From Arthrobacter sp. EpRS71 (lineage in GTDB: Bacteria; Actinomycetota; Actinomycetes; Actinomycetales; Micrococcaceae): a DNA stretch of 37,439 nucleotides. The stretch spans positions 1 through 37,439 of the forward strand of contig NZ_LNUV01000003.1 of assembly GCF_001512285.1 (NCBI RefSeq), given 5' to 3'. The notes below the pieces were generated by a model, which saw only the letters and a program-made list of their open reading frames with translations, did not search any database and was not told where the DNA came from. Position numbers and translations under genes: made by a program. Position 1 is the stretch's first letter; each line of letters begins with the position of its first letter. Below, one piece after another: positions 1 through 8,849 of the stretch.

Positions 1-1565
1 GGTCGGAGATGTGGATGAGAGACGGGGGGTGGGGGGAGGAAGCAGGGGACGCCGGTTCTCATGTCGATGCGCCACTGCTCTTTGTGGATGAGGTGGTGGT
101 GGTGGCTGCAGAGCAGGGTGCCGTTGTCGGTGCTGGTGGTGCCGCCGTGTGACCAGTAGGTGGTGTGGTGGGCTTCGCACCAGGGTGCGGGCATGGTGCA
201 GTCGGGGAAGGCGCAGCCGCCGTCGCGGGCGGTGATGGCTTTGCGGATGTGGGGTGGGAAGATCCGGGTGGTGCGGCCGATGTCCAGGATTCGGGAGTCG
301 CTGCCGAGCAGGACGGGGAGGATGTCGGCGTCGCAGGCGATTTTGCGGATGGTGGTCGGGTGGAACGGGCCCAGAAAAGTCGCCGTCCCAGAGCTGAGGT
401 GGTTCCGGGCTGTGGAATTGTGGCCGGGTTGGTTTCCCCGCTGGTGGGTGAGTTGTTCGAAGAGGTCCCGGTGGTCGATGGTGACCGTGAGTTGGGCCCG
501 GAGTCCGCCGTTGGAGGGCAGCTTCCCGGTGCTCATCGCGACACCGCACGCGCCGACGAGGCCGTCGAGGAGTTTCTGGGCCCGGGTGCGCAGGTCCAGG
601 ACGGGTCCTGCTCCAGCTCCGGCGTGGGGCTCGTTGTCGGTGGTGGACTCGGATTGGGATGGGGTGGTGAGCCTGGGGTTGGTGGCGGTGTTCATGACGG
701 TGGTGAGGGTTTCGTATTGTTCGGCAGTGGCGAAGATTTCGAGGTGGTGGAGTCCATGGCGGCGTTTGCGTCGGAGGAAGGCGCCTTGGAGTTGGCGGAG
801 TGCTTCTTCGGAGGGCTCGTGGCCGTCTTGATCGATCAGGTCAGTCCAGCGCCGTGCCATCTTGGCCACGAAGTCCGGGTCGGTCTCAATGGCGGTGGTG
901 GTGAGGGCCTGTTCCATCCGGGCGATGGTCTCTTCATCGGCGAGGTGCCGGACTTTGCCCAGGGCGATACTGATGATCGTCGCAGACCGGGAAGGTACCA
1001 AGGCCGATCCGATAGCGTCGGCCAATACTTCGCGCCGGGCCGGGACGTCTTGCCCTGTCATTCCCACCCGGGGCAGCACCTCGGCTGCGAGAGCAAGCCG
1101 GCGCCGGGCCTCCCCGATGCCGATCCGCAACCGTGCCCGAAGGAACTCCGCCGCGTTCCGGTACCCATCATCCAAAACGCCAGCCGTCGCAGCCGGTGTT
1201 GCTCCCTCCGGCTCCGCTCCCGCCGGCTCCGCTCCCTCCGGCTGCGTACCCGCCGGCAGCGTACCCGCTGAGACAGCGGTTGCGGGAGCCGCCGAAGACC
1301 CTGCCGGATCAGTCCAACCTGTACGCCACTCCGGTGCTGCTGCCGAGGTCCTGCCCGGTTGGGCTTGCTGCGCTTCGTGTCGGGTGCGTTCCACCGCCTG
1401 CGCCGCGACAACCTGCAAGTACTCCAAGGATCGGGACATCTCTTCGATCCTGTCGGCAAAGCCGGCGGCCTCCTCGAACCCGAAGAGCCGCGCGTCGTCG
1501 GCGATGGATTCGCGGAGCGAGCTCAGGGCGTCGTCCGTCTTCGTCATACGAAAACCATGATCCAT
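1..1565 (-). CDS. DUF222 / HNH endonuclease, 3' end cut by window edge
   Basis: The reverse strand is open from an ATG at 1565 to the window edge (about 521 residues), so the C-terminus is missing. The N-terminal ~350 residues match the DUF222 layout seen in many actinobacterial HNH proteins: a helical start, an Ala/Pro-rich linker, then helical blocks. The last ~60 residues carry the HNH nuclease signature: GGCAFPDC, then CEAHHTTYWSHGG, then DNGTLLCSHHHHLIH, with Cys pairs that should bind a structural metal and the catalytic His pair. An in-frame GTG five codons upstream (1580) is an alternative start; neither has a strong Shine-Dalgarno. These proteins are multicopy in Arthrobacter and often called HNH endonucleases, but their biological role is not established. 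Long frames on the opposite strand are mirror frames of this GC-rich gene. Confidence 0.9.
   Translation of the reverse strand, partial: MDHGFRMTKTDDALSSLRESIADDARLFGFEEAAGFADRIEEMSRSLEYLQVVAAQAVERTRHEAQQAQPGRTSAAAPEWRTGWTDPAGSSAAPATAVSAGTLPAGTQPEGAEPAGAEPEGATPAATAGVLDDGYRNAAEFLRARLRIGIGEARRRLALAAEVLPRVGMTGQDVPARREVLADAIGSALVPSRSATIISIALGKVRHLADEETIARMEQALTTTAIETDPDFVAKMARRWTDLIDQDGHEPSEEALRQLQGAFLRRKRRHGLHHLEIFATAEQYETLTTVMNTATNPRLTTPSQSESTTDNEPHAGAGAGPVLDLRTRAQKLLDGLVGACGVAMSTGKLPSNGGLRAQLTVTIDHRDLFEQLTHQRGNQPGHNSTARNHLSSGTATFLGPFHPTTIRKIACDADILPVLLGSDSRILDIGRTTRIFPPHIRKAITARDGGCAFPDCTMPAPWCEAHHTTYWSHGGTTSTDNGTLLCSHHHHLIHKEQWRIDMRTGVPCFLPPPPVSHPHLR
1201..1275 (-). repeat. 15-bp tandem repeat inside the HNH gene linker
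   Basis: Four full units and a decayed fifth of a 15-bp repeat (on the + strand gctcccKccggctcc, drifting to gtacccgccggcagc). The period is a multiple of three, so the reading frame is kept. The repeat encodes a five-residue Ala-Gly-x-x-Pro-like linker between the N-terminal helices and the rest of the DUF222 region. Copy number is likely variable between strains. Confidence 0.8.
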
Positions 1566-1855
1566 GGCCGCTGGGTTCACGTTTGCAGTCGCGCTGAATC
1601 CCGACGACCACGTCAACGACTCCCGGCCGCGAGGCAGCTCCCTGGATCTGGGGCGATCCGCGATGGTGTCTGCCGCCGTCGTACTTTTGAACGCTGCCAG
1701 TCTCTCTGGCACGCCGAGAGACCTAAGGGGGTCGCGTCGTTGGACCGCCGGAGCGCGGGACAGTCCAACCCGCTGCTCGATGATCGTCCCGATGGCTCCC
1801 ATGCAACAAACCTGTCATGGGGCTCTGACATTTTTAGCGGGAAGGACGTACGCGG

Positions 1856-2350
1856 CTACGTAGTGATCTGCTCGCGCAGGATATCCGCGTGCCCGCAGTG
1901 CTGCGCGAGCTCCCTCAGCATGTGGAGGTAGACCCATCGGAGGGGGAGTGGTCCGCGACGGTTCCCCAGCAGCAGATCGTCGAGGCCCAGCTCAGCAACT
2001 GCCCGCCGGGACGCCTCGCACGCTTCTTGGTGGGCTGCTTGAATGCTGGCGATGGTGTCGTGCTCGTCCAGGATGAACGACTCGTCAGGTGACGCGGGGA
2101 TGCCAATCTCTGCGCGGGACCTTCGGGTGATGGCTTCGTCGAACCACACCTTCTCCACGAACGTCGCGTGCTTTACCAAGCCCAGCAGCGTGGTCCGCGA
2201 GGCGACCAGCCGCCGTCGTGCTTGTTCCTCCGTGAGCCCATCCAAACAGGCGTTCAGGGCTGTGCGATGCTCGTCCAGGAAGGTATCGAACTGAATGCGG
2301 GCACTCTGGTTGATGACGTCTTCAGTACCCACCTGGGGAAGTGAGCTCAT
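1856..2350 (-). CDS. DinB-family (DUF664) protein
   Basis: 164 residues, the normal size for a DinB/DUF664 four-helix protein. The family fold places three histidines around a metal. Candidates here are His61 ([14 protein letters not shown]) and the pair in [13 protein letters not shown] near residues 151-154, the classic C-terminal DUF664 motif. Homologues are thiol-dependent metalloenzymes (mycothiol or bacillithiol chemistry) or stress proteins; the substrate cannot be told from sequence. I chose the ATG at 2350 because its first bases overlap the TGA of the upstream VOC gene (ATGA), which indicates translational coupling. The longer frame upstream is only the VOC gene read out of frame. 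Confidence 0.85.
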   Translation of the reverse strand: MSSLPQVGTEDVINQSARIQFDTFLDEHRTALNACLDGLTEEQARRRLVASRTTLLGLVKHATFVEKVWFDEAITRRSRAEIGIPASPDESFILDEHDTIASIQAAHQEACEASRRAVAELGLDDLLLGNRRGPLPLRWVYLHMLRELAQHCGHADILREQITT

Positions 2351-2778
2351 CCGAAAACCACCGTGCCGTCGTCGTCGATCTTCCAGCCGGGGTTGTGCGC
2401 AATCTCCCAAACGATCCCGTTCGGATCCTTGACGTGGCCGTGGAAAATGCCGCCGAAAGCGCCGGCCTGGGCGGGTTTGATGACCGTGGCGCCAGCGGCC
2501 ACCAGGGCGTCGATGGTACTGGACACTTCCTCCGGACTTCCCACGTTGTGTGAAAGAGTCACTCCGCTGACGCCCGGTGTGGGAGCAGGTGCACCGAGGT
2601 CCTGATCGAACTTTTCGGCGTCGAACAGGCCGAGCATCAGCCCCGGCGCAATCTGGAAGAAGAGAATCTCGCCGGGAACATCCATAGCCGGATCCCAACC
2701 GAGCCCGTCCTTATAGAAGGCGCGCGCGGCGTCGAGGTCCGGCGTGGCGAACGTGAGGAAATGTAGTCGCTGGTCCAT
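2347..2778 (-). CDS. VOC-family (glyoxalase/bleomycin-resistance fold) protein
   Basis: 143 residues, a single VOC-superfamily protein with two beta-alpha-beta-beta-beta modules. The start [18 protein letters not shown] and the closing [15 protein letters not shown] are typical; the Glu of WEIAH sits where a metal ligand is expected, as does His6 near the N-terminus. Members include glyoxalases, dioxygenases and drug-binding proteins, and sequence alone does not separate them. It is the first gene of a two-gene unit with the DinB-type gene (4-base ATGA overlap), so both probably act in the same small-molecule or thiol chemistry. Confidence 0.85.
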   Translation of the reverse strand: MDQRLHFLTFATPDLDAARAFYKDGLGWDPAMDVPGEILFFQIAPGLMLGLFDAEKFDQDLGAPAPTPGVSGVTLSHNVGSPEEVSSTIDALVAAGATVIKPAQAGAFGGIFHGHVKDPNGIVWEIAHNPGWKIDDDGTVVFG

Positions 2779-2827
2779 GAGGGAAGCCTAGCGGGAATGT
2801 ACGAGCGGACAGTGCCACAATGAGGGC

Positions 2828-3316
2828 ATGGTGGAACCAGCTCATCCCAAGCGTCGCCGGGCAGCGTCGTGGATTCTTGCGGTGGTGCTGACCGTATTTG
2901 CCACAATGGGAGCTATTGGGTGTAGCCCATCCCTGAGTTCACCACCCTGCATGCCTCCCGAATATCAAGTGAACCCTTCGTCTGCCAAACCTGGCGAAGC
3001 AGTGACGGTGTCGGCCCCGGATGCGACGTGTAACCCCCGTTATGGCAGCAACGCCCAAGTCCGCATTGTGTTCACTGACGCCATGGGAGTTGAGGTCCTC
3101 AACACCACTGCGCCCATGACCGACAAGGGTGGGTTCGCCTTCACCGCAGAGGTGCCCACTCCCACGGCAGTGGGTGAGGTGGCCGTTTACGCCGCGCCGG
3201 AGGGAGTGGACTGGTGTGATGACACGGGCAAGAACAACCGCGCCGGTCCCGGCGAGGACGAGCTGGAGATGGCCTCCTGCGCGAAGCCCATGAAGCCACT
3301 CACCATCACAAAGTAG
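2828..3316 (+). CDS. Putative secreted lipoprotein of unknown function
   Basis: 162 residues. A positively charged N-terminus (KRRR) is followed by a hydrophobic stretch and the lipobox-like AIGC at about residues 29-32, so lipid attachment at the Cys is likely. The mature part looks like an immunoglobulin-like or carbohydrate-binding beta domain: NPSSAKPGEAVTVSA, then alternating beta strands, with paired Cys residues that could form disulfides outside the membrane. I do not recognise a characterised family. It is transcribed away from the VOC gene, with ~50 bp for both promoters. No clear ribosome-binding site stands at the right distance from the ATG, so the start is less certain than the frame. 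Confidence 0.75.
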   Translation: MVEPAHPKRRRAASWILAVVLTVFATMGAIGCSPSLSSPPCMPPEYQVNPSSAKPGEAVTVSAPDATCNPRYGSNAQVRIVFTDAMGVEVLNTTAPMTDKGGFAFTAEVPTPTAVGEVAVYAAPEGVDWCDDTGKNNRAGPGEDELEMASCAKPMKPLTITK

Positions 3317-3366
3317 CCAACAGCCAGTCCTGTTGAGACCCGGTCCGAGCGTGGGAGGATGGAGCA

Positions 3367-4056
3367 GTGGAACCCCTCTTCGACTTCCTTGGCAGTTACT
3401 GGTGGCTCATTTTCCCTATAGGCGGGATGGCTGGTGGCTGGGCAAGTCAGTGGTCCAAGGCCAGCGCAGAACGGCACCGGCGCAAGGTGGAGTTGTTGAA
3501 GTTGAAGAACCAACTCGCGGTACACGAGGAAGCCAACCAGGCCGAGGTAGTCTCGCTGATTGCTGCGCACGATTCCGTGAACCACAGGTGGCTTGAGTAC
3601 GAGCTCGACGTAGGAAACCTCATAGACTTCCCGCTCATGACGGACGTCCGCGAACCGCTGACGGTCGCGTTCCTGCGGGCCAAGAAAGAGGCCGACGGCT
3701 TGCGCCCCGCCACCCCTGAAGAAATTTCGACGCCGGCCCGGCTGGCTGAGTATCGGGCGGCTGTCCACAGCTATGAACTCGCATTCGACGTTGCCGAGCG
3801 TGAAGCGAGGCGTATCAAGGACGGCAACTTCAGCGGCCCCGAACGCCAGCGGCTGGCGACAGCCAGGAAACTGCTCCGCATCGCCGAGGACACCGCCGCC
3901 ACCCCCGCCGAACGTCAAACGGCATACAAGCGTGCCCGTAAGGAACTCGACGGCTTGATCGTCCTGCCGGAGGCCACCGTTGCGGCGCTGGAGAGCAAGA
4001 TCATCAGCATGCTGGACACCCGCAAGGACCCGGACACAGACGCGCGGCTCGCTTGA
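3367..4056 (+). CDS. Membrane-anchored helical protein, unknown function
   Basis: 229 residues from a GTG start preceded by a GGAGGAT-type ribosome-binding site. Residues ~5-27 form one hydrophobic segment (LGSYWWLIFPIGGMAGGWA). The rest is charged and strongly helical, with a coiled-coil-like stretch rich in Lys, Glu, Arg and Leu (about residues 35-60) and more charged helices to the end. This suggests an N-terminally anchored cytoplasmic protein. I recognise no enzymatic motif; similar genes occur in Arthrobacter as hypothetical proteins. Its TGA overlaps the TTG start of the following dehydrogenase gene. Confidence 0.75.
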   Translation: MEPLFDFLGSYWWLIFPIGGMAGGWASQWSKASAERHRRKVELLKLKNQLAVHEEANQAEVVSLIAAHDSVNHRWLEYELDVGNLIDFPLMTDVREPLTVAFLRAKKEADGLRPATPEEISTPARLAEYRAAVHSYELAFDVAEREARRIKDGNFSGPERQRLATARKLLRIAEDTAATPAERQTAYKRARKELDGLIVLPEATVAALESKIISMLDTRKDPDTDARLA

Positions 4057-4736
4057 GGCTGAGGCGTGTGGTCATTACGGGGTCTGGCCGCGGACTGGGT
4101 AAGTCGTTGGTGGAGGAATTCTCCGACGCCGGGTGGGCGGTTGTAGCGGTCGCGCGGACGCCCACCACGTGGCCAGACCGGCCGCGCGTCACGGCAGTGA
4201 CTCACGACATTCGGGACGAGCCGACCGTCGAGTTGATGTCAGTCATCGGAAACGGGCCCGTTGACGTGCTCATCAACAATGCTGCCCAAGGAGCTCCGCA
4301 CGCCAAGCTGGGTGACATCGCAACGGCAGGTGTCATGAACGCCGTCGATGTTAACGTCGCCGGCCCCCTGCGTCTGGTGCAGGCCCTTTTGCCTCAGCTG
4401 TTGGCTGCGCCGGATCCGGTGATCATCAACGTCACGTCCCGCTTGGGCTCTGTGGCGGCGCAGGCACGGGGTGACTACTCGGATCTCTCAACAAGCTACG
4501 CCTATAAAATCTCCAAGGCCGCACAAAACATGTTGACTATCTCCCTCGCTCAAGACCTCGCCGGGCAGGTTCGATGCTGGGCTGTTCACCCGGGCAAACT
4601 GGCCACCGGGATGGGTCAGGCCGACGCTTCCAAGGATCCACGGGTGGCGGCACGTGAGCTGAGGGAACTGGTTGATTCGCCAGACCGTACCTCGCCACGG
4701 TTGGTTTCACTGGGGTCGGCCGACCTGGCCTGGTAG
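4053..4736 (+). CDS. Short-chain dehydrogenase/reductase (SDR)
   Basis: 227 residues with the classical SDR features: the nucleotide-binding motif TGSGRGLG at residues 9-16, NNAAQG at 75-80, a Ser in VTSRLGS near 129-133, and the catalytic Tyr151 and Lys155 of YKISK. An NAD(P)-dependent oxidoreductase is therefore well supported; the substrate is not. It is slightly short for the family (about 240-250) but all catalytic elements are present. The start is a TTG inside the stop region of the upstream gene (TTGA overlap), so it is probably translated by coupling. Confidence 0.88.
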   Translation: MRLRRVVITGSGRGLGKSLVEEFSDAGWAVVAVARTPTTWPDRPRVTAVTHDIRDEPTVELMSVIGNGPVDVLINNAAQGAPHAKLGDIATAGVMNAVDVNVAGPLRLVQALLPQLLAAPDPVIINVTSRLGSVAAQARGDYSDLSTSYAYKISKAAQNMLTISLAQDLAGQVRCWAVHPGKLATGMGQADASKDPRVAARELRELVDSPDRTSPRLVSLGSADLAW

Positions 4737-4760
4737 CGTCGCCCTCACATCAGGCCGTGC

Positions 4761-4881
4761 CTTCACCACCTTCTTTGAGCTGGGAAAGGCCGTTATGCAA
4801 CCCAATGTGGGTGAATTCGGGTGGCCGTGGCTCCAAAGTGGGTGGTGACGGTACGGGAACGAGCTCAACTCCACGCCCACC
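4761..4881 (+). repeat. Diverged intergenic repeat, copy 1
   Basis: Starts with CTTCACCAC, then CTTTGA, ATGCAACC, TGAAT, and near its end CCAAAGTGGGTGG and CGGTACG. The same blocks in the same order occur in copy 2 about 238 bp downstream. It is probably an interspersed extragenic element of the host genus; that is inference. Confidence 0.65.
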
Positions 4882-4998
4882 ACGCTCCGAACAGCCGGCC
4901 ATGGCTTCGGCCCGGGTCTTCGGTGCGGGGTAGCACGTCATCACTGCGGGATCACCGAGCAGGGAGTACGTCCGCAGCCTACCTTCATCCGTCTGGTG

Positions 4999-5110
4999 CT
5001 TCACCACTTACTTTGACGCTGCAAAACCGCAATGCAACCAAAATTGGCTGAATAGTGGGGTCCAGAAACCAAAGTGGGTGGAGGCGGTACGAGCCGCCAA
5101 CAGGCCCACC
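4999..5110 (+). repeat. Diverged intergenic repeat, copy 2
   Basis: Second copy in the same orientation: CTTCACCAC at 4999, ATGCAACC, TGAAT, and CCAAAGTGGGTGG at 5069, followed by CGGTACG. It differs from copy 1 by scattered substitutions and a short indel, so the duplication is not recent. It ends at the stop codon of the GH3 gene and could influence 3' end formation of both convergent transcripts. Confidence 0.65.
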
Positions 5111-5113
5111 TGG

Positions 5114-7462
5114 TCAAACCTGCCGCACGCTCACCGGCGTCAGCATCTCCCGTTCGAACCCCACCACGCGGCGCGGTCCATCCAGAATGACCTCATGCGT
5201 AGCAGCATCGGACGTACTGGACGTGGAAAGGTGCAACTTCACCAGCCCGGGCGTCACTACCCGCTGCAGGTCCACCCCGGTGAAGGACGTGCGGTCGGCG
5301 TGTACCTCAAAATCCACGACGGCGGACGCGCCGGCTTCCAGCTCTACGCGGGCGTAGCCGATCAGCTCACGGACCGGGCGGACCACTTCGCCCACCGGAT
5401 CCTCCAGGTACAGCTGGACTACCTCGGCGCCATCACGCGAACCAGTATTGGTGACCGTGCAACTCACAAGCACCGAGTCAGACGTCGACATGGCGGGTGC
5501 ACTGCACTGGTGCCCGGCCAGCTCGAACGTTGTGTAGGACAGGCCGTGCCCGAAGCCGAACAGAGGTGAGGGGTCCAGCGCGCTGACCCCGCTGGGTCCG
5601 GCGAGCTTCGAATGTAAGTAGGTCCCGGGCTGTCCGCCAGGGGAGCGCGGCACTGATACGGGCAGCTTCCCGGAAGGATTGACAACGCCGGTGAGGACGT
5701 CCCAGAGTGCCTCGGCTCCTTCTTCGCCAGGGAAGAAGCCCTGGACGATGGCGTCCGCACGGTCAACAAAGTCACCCAAGGCGTAGGGCCGGCCGCTCAG
5801 AACGACCACCACGGCACGCGTCCCGGAATCCGCGCAGGCATTAAGGACGTGGTCCAGCATCAAGTGCTGGTCACCGGGCAGTCGCAGATCAGGCGCATCG
5901 TTGCCTTCGCCGGACGTTCCCCGGCCAAACAGTCCGGCGTTGTCGCCAACCACCACCACGCAGGTGTCCACGGAAGACGCCACCTTGCAGGCTTCGGCGA
6001 TCTGTTCCTCCGTGGCGGCTTCGCAGTTGCCGGTAACGGACGTTGCCACGGGCCCGAACCGCGCAGCCGCCACCCCTGCCACGGAAGGAACGGAAATACC
6101 CATCGGCACCTCAGGGTGCGAGGCCCCAACATGGGCATCAAAGGAGTAGCAGCCCAGCATCGCGAAGGGGTCCTCGGCCAGCGGGCCGACTACTCCCAGT
6201 GACCCAGTTGAAGGGACAGGAAGCGGCAGTGCCGCGGCGCCCTTGAACGAACGGTTACTCAGCAACACCAAGGACTGGGACGCCAGTTCCCGGGCCAAGG
6301 CACGGTTCCCAGCGCAATCAAGGTCGATGTGACCGGCCAGCGCCGGCGGGGCGGGGGAGAAGTCAGGCGACAACAGGCCAACCTCTGCCTTCTGCGTCAG
6401 GACCCGGCGCAGTGCCACGTCAACGATGGACTCATCCAGCGCCCCTTCACGGATCCGCCTCAGCAGCGGCTCACCGAAGCAATTCACCGTAGGAAGTTCA
6501 ACGTCGACGCCGGCGCTCAAGGCCAGCACGGCGGCGTCACCTGAATCTGCGGCCACGCCGTGCGTGACGTCCAGGAACGCTATGCCGAAGTAGTCGGCTA
6601 CCACTGTCCCGGTGAAACCCCACTCCTCACGAAGCAGCCCGGTCAGAAGGGCGCGGTTCCCGGCGGCCGGTACGCCGTCGACGTCGGTATAAGCGTGCAT
6701 CACCGATCGGGGGCCGCCGTGGCGGATGGCCATTTCGAACGGGGGCAGCATGACGTCGGCGAGTTCGCGGGGACCCATGGAGACTGGCGCATGGTTGCGG
6801 CCGGCTTGCGACGCTGAGTAGCCAACAAAGTGTTTGAGCGTGGCAACAATTCCGGCGGATTCCAAGCCTTGGACGTAAGCGGTGGCCACGGTTCCCACCA
6901 AGTAGGGGTCCTCGCCGATGGTCTCTTCCACGCGTCCCCAGCGGAGATCGCGCACCACATCCAGCACCGGGGCGAGGCCCTGATGAACCCCCAGGGAACG
7001 CATGTCCGCGCCGATTCTGGCAGCCATTTTCCGCACCAGCGGCGCATTGAAAGTGGCACCCCAGGCCAACGGAACGGGGAAGGCCGTGGCTTTCCATGCC
7101 GCCAAGCCGGCCAGGCATTCCTCGTGGACCTGCGCGGGGATGCCGAACCGCGAGGCCGCCATGATCTGCTCCTGCGCGGCAGCCAGCCGGCGTGCGCCCT
7201 CGGCCGGCTCAACCGGAACGGTGCCGTACATGCGCGTTATTTGCCCCAAGCCGTGGGCGATCATCTGGTCCCAGGTGCGTGTGTCGCCAGCCATTTGGTT
7301 TTGCAGGGGAGCCACAGAGTCGCCGTCGGTGGAGGCGTTGACCCAAACTCCCACCAGTTGGGCGAGCTTCTCTTCAAGCGTCATGGTGCTGATGAGGTGC
7401 TCAACGACGTCCGGCGCGGGAACGGGGGCAAGTGATTGCTGATCGGCGGCGCCGGTGCTCAC
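5114..7462 (-). CDS. Glycoside hydrolase family 3 beta-glycosidase
   Basis: 782 residues. The N-terminal GH3 TIM-barrel runs to about 350: MTLEEKLAQLVG near 27-38, GEDPYLVG near 183-190, KHFVGYSA at 210-217, and the nucleophile Asp290 in VVADYFGI. An alpha/beta sandwich follows (VVVGDNAGLFGRG, then the FFPGEEGAEALWDVLTG motif), and a C-terminal fibronectin-III-like domain lies near 670-770. It would release terminal beta-linked glucose or xylose. No signal peptide is seen, so it probably acts on imported oligosaccharides. The start is a GTG with AAGGAG in front. It is transcribed away from the oxidoreductase gene across a shared control region with LacI-type motifs; family members regulated by such motifs are often xylosidases, but I cannot fix the sugar. 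Confidence 0.92.
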   Translation of the reverse strand: MSTGAADQQSLAPVPAPDVVEHLISTMTLEEKLAQLVGVWVNASTDGDSVAPLQNQMAGDTRTWDQMIAHGLGQITRMYGTVPVEPAEGARRLAAAQEQIMAASRFGIPAQVHEECLAGLAAWKATAFPVPLAWGATFNAPLVRKMAARIGADMRSLGVHQGLAPVLDVVRDLRWGRVEETIGEDPYLVGTVATAYVQGLESAGIVATLKHFVGYSASQAGRNHAPVSMGPRELADVMLPPFEMAIRHGGPRSVMHAYTDVDGVPAAGNRALLTGLLREEWGFTGTVVADYFGIAFLDVTHGVAADSGDAAVLALSAGVDVELPTVNCFGEPLLRRIREGALDESIVDVALRRVLTQKAEVGLLSPDFSPAPPALAGHIDLDCAGNRALARELASQSLVLLSNRSFKGAAALPLPVPSTGSLGVVGPLAEDPFAMLGCYSFDAHVGASHPEVPMGISVPSVAGVAAARFGPVATSVTGNCEAATEEQIAEACKVASSVDTCVVVVGDNAGLFGRGTSGEGNDAPDLRLPGDQHLMLDHVLNACADSGTRAVVVVLSGRPYALGDFVDRADAIVQGFFPGEEGAEALWDVLTGVVNPSGKLPVSVPRSPGGQPGTYLHSKLAGPSGVSALDPSPLFGFGHGLSYTTFELAGHQCSAPAMSTSDSVLVSCTVTNTGSRDGAEVVQLYLEDPVGEVVRPVRELIGYARVELEAGASAVVDFEVHADRTSFTGVDLQRVVTPGLVKLHLSTSSTSDAATHEVILDGPRRVVGFEREMLTPVSVRQV

Positions 7463-7494
7463 GGGCTTCTCCTTGATTCTGCGGATGATTTTTA

Positions 7495-7509
7495 GAAACT
7501 ATCAGAAAT
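7495..7509 (-). promoter_or_regulatory. Putative LacI-family operator in front of GH3
   Basis: GAAACTATCAGAAAT lies 33 bp upstream of the GH3 start. It matches the copy at 7628-7642 at 13 of 15 positions. A related TTACTTTCCATAG follows at 7515-7527. Position and repetition suggest binding of the LacI-type repressor encoded at the end of this locus. Confidence 0.5.
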
Positions 7510-7627
7510 ATCTAATTACTTTCCATAGTTGAAAACCCTTGACTTGCCGCATTCACTCTCCATAGCGTTGAACACCGAACAGGAAAACACTCGCTCACAG
7601 GACTATCAAGTGGTCCGTGAGAAGTAA

Positions 7628-7642
7628 GAAACTTTCGGAAAT
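7628..7642 (+). promoter_or_regulatory. Putative LacI-family operator in front of the oxidoreductase gene
   Basis: GAAACTTTCGGAAAT sits 15 bp upstream of the ATG at 7657. It contains the GAAANTTTC core known from some LacI regulators of xyloside and xylan genes in actinobacteria. One copy in front of each divergent gene fits joint repression of both arms. Confidence 0.55.
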
Positions 7643-7656
7643 TCAACGGAGAACCC

Positions 7657-8823
7657 ATGAAAAGATACAGAGTGGCCATTGTTGGCACTGGCGGGATCGC
7701 GGCAGTGCATGCGTCCAATCTGGCGCGGACAGACAACCGTGCGGAGGCAGTGGCCGCATGCGATGTGGATGAAGCCCGGCTCCAGTCCTTCGCCGATGAG
7801 CACGGGATCACAGGCCGGTACCAGAGCCTTTCCGAACTGCTGGCAGAGACCGCCCCGGATATCGTGCACCTCTGCACGCCGCCCATGATGCACATCGACC
7901 AAGCGATCGAGTGCCTTGAAGCAGGCGTCCATGTCCTGTCCGAGAAGCCGCCCGCCCTCAGCCTGGCCGACTTCGATCGGCTGAACGACGCCCAAGCCAA
8001 GGGTGGCGCCCAGTTCTCCTGTGTTTTCCAACATCGATTCGGTGACGCCTCTGCGGCTGCCCGGTCCTTGATCGGAGGCAGCGACTTCGGCCGGCCCCTC
8101 GTGGCCCGCTGCGACACGCTCTGGTACCGCCCTGACGAGTACTTCGACCTCCCGTGGCGGGGCACGTGGAAGGCCGAGGGCGGTGGGCCCACCATGGGCC
8201 ACGGCATCCACCAATTCGATCTCTTGCTTCACCTGCTGGGGCCGTGGGAAGAAGTCACCGCCATCGCTTCGCGGCAAGCCCGGGCAACCTCCACAGAAGA
8301 CTTCTCGGCGGCTTTGGTCCGCTTTGAAAACGGTGCCGCCGCCACCGTGGTCAACTCCCTCCTTTCGCCCAGGGAAACCTCGGACATCCGGATCGACTGC
8401 GAGTTCGCCACCGTTGAACTCAGCCACCTCTATGGCTACGGCACCAAGGACTGGACCATCACCGCGGCGCCGGGTCACGAGGACGCAGTCTCCGGCGCGT
8501 GGGGGAGCCAGCCATTGGAGCGGGGCAGCGGACACTCGGCGCAGTTCCTTGCGATGTATGACGCGCTCGACGCCGGATTGCCGCTCCCAGCCGGAGCCGA
8601 TTCTGCGCGGCAAACACTGGAGTTCGCTGCCGCGATTTTCGCTTCGGCGTTCACGCGCCGCCCTGTGAGCCGAGGGGAAATTGTCCCCGGCCACGACTTT
8701 TACGAGGGCATGGACGGCAACGGACTGGGCACCCGAGCACTTGCAGGGACAGGCCTCGCCGCGACAGACCTTGCAGCATCAGACCCCGCCACCTCAGCCT
8801 TCGCCACCACAGCCCGCGCCTGA
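7657..8823 (+). CDS. Gfo/Idh/MocA-family sugar oxidoreductase
   Basis: 388 residues. The N-terminal Rossmann fold starts RVAIVGTGGIAAVH with the dinucleotide-binding GTGGIA at residues 10-15. The family EKP motif lies at 96-98 (VLSEKPPALS), and MGHGIHQFDLLLHLLG near 188-200 carries the conserved His of the substrate site. It should oxidise or reduce a sugar, inositol or sugar derivative with NAD(P). The last ~25 residues are an Ala/Thr-rich tail not needed by the fold. It begins a three-gene run with the DUF6807 and cupin genes and is preceded by CGGAGA at good spacing. The gene order points to catabolism of an unusual or oxidised sugar released by the GH3 enzyme. Confidence 0.92.
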   Translation: MKRYRVAIVGTGGIAAVHASNLARTDNRAEAVAACDVDEARLQSFADEHGITGRYQSLSELLAETAPDIVHLCTPPMMHIDQAIECLEAGVHVLSEKPPALSLADFDRLNDAQAKGGAQFSCVFQHRFGDASAAARSLIGGSDFGRPLVARCDTLWYRPDEYFDLPWRGTWKAEGGGPTMGHGIHQFDLLLHLLGPWEEVTAIASRQARATSTEDFSAALVRFENGAAATVVNSLLSPRETSDIRIDCEFATVELSHLYGYGTKDWTITAAPGHEDAVSGAWGSQPLERGSGHSAQFLAMYDALDAGLPLPAGADSARQTLEFAAAIFASAFTRRPVSRGEIVPGHDFYEGMDGNGLGTRALAGTGLAATDLAASDPATSAFATTARA

Positions 8824-8849
8824 AACCACCACCACACCGGAGACTTCCC

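Larger units (their letters stand above)
4737..5113. other. Gene-free stretch with a diverged repeat pair
   Basis: No frame here has convincing coding character. An 85-codon reverse frame exists but follows the repeats rather than a protein pattern. The stretch lies between the ends of two convergent genes and is mostly made of two copies of a ~115-bp repeat, listed separately. Confidence 0.6.

Noticed and set aside
165..1271. Long + strand frame of 368 codons
   Set aside because: Mirror frame of the DUF222/HNH gene; Gly/Val-rich with no domain pattern, while the reverse strand shows a clear HNH motif.
1201..1275. Possible CRISPR-like array
   Set aside because: Units are contiguous 15-bp tandem copies inside a coding frame, without spacers.
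7606..8694. 362-codon reverse frame opposite the oxidoreductase gene
   Set aside because: Shadow frame; the + strand carries GTGGIA and EKP motifs in order.
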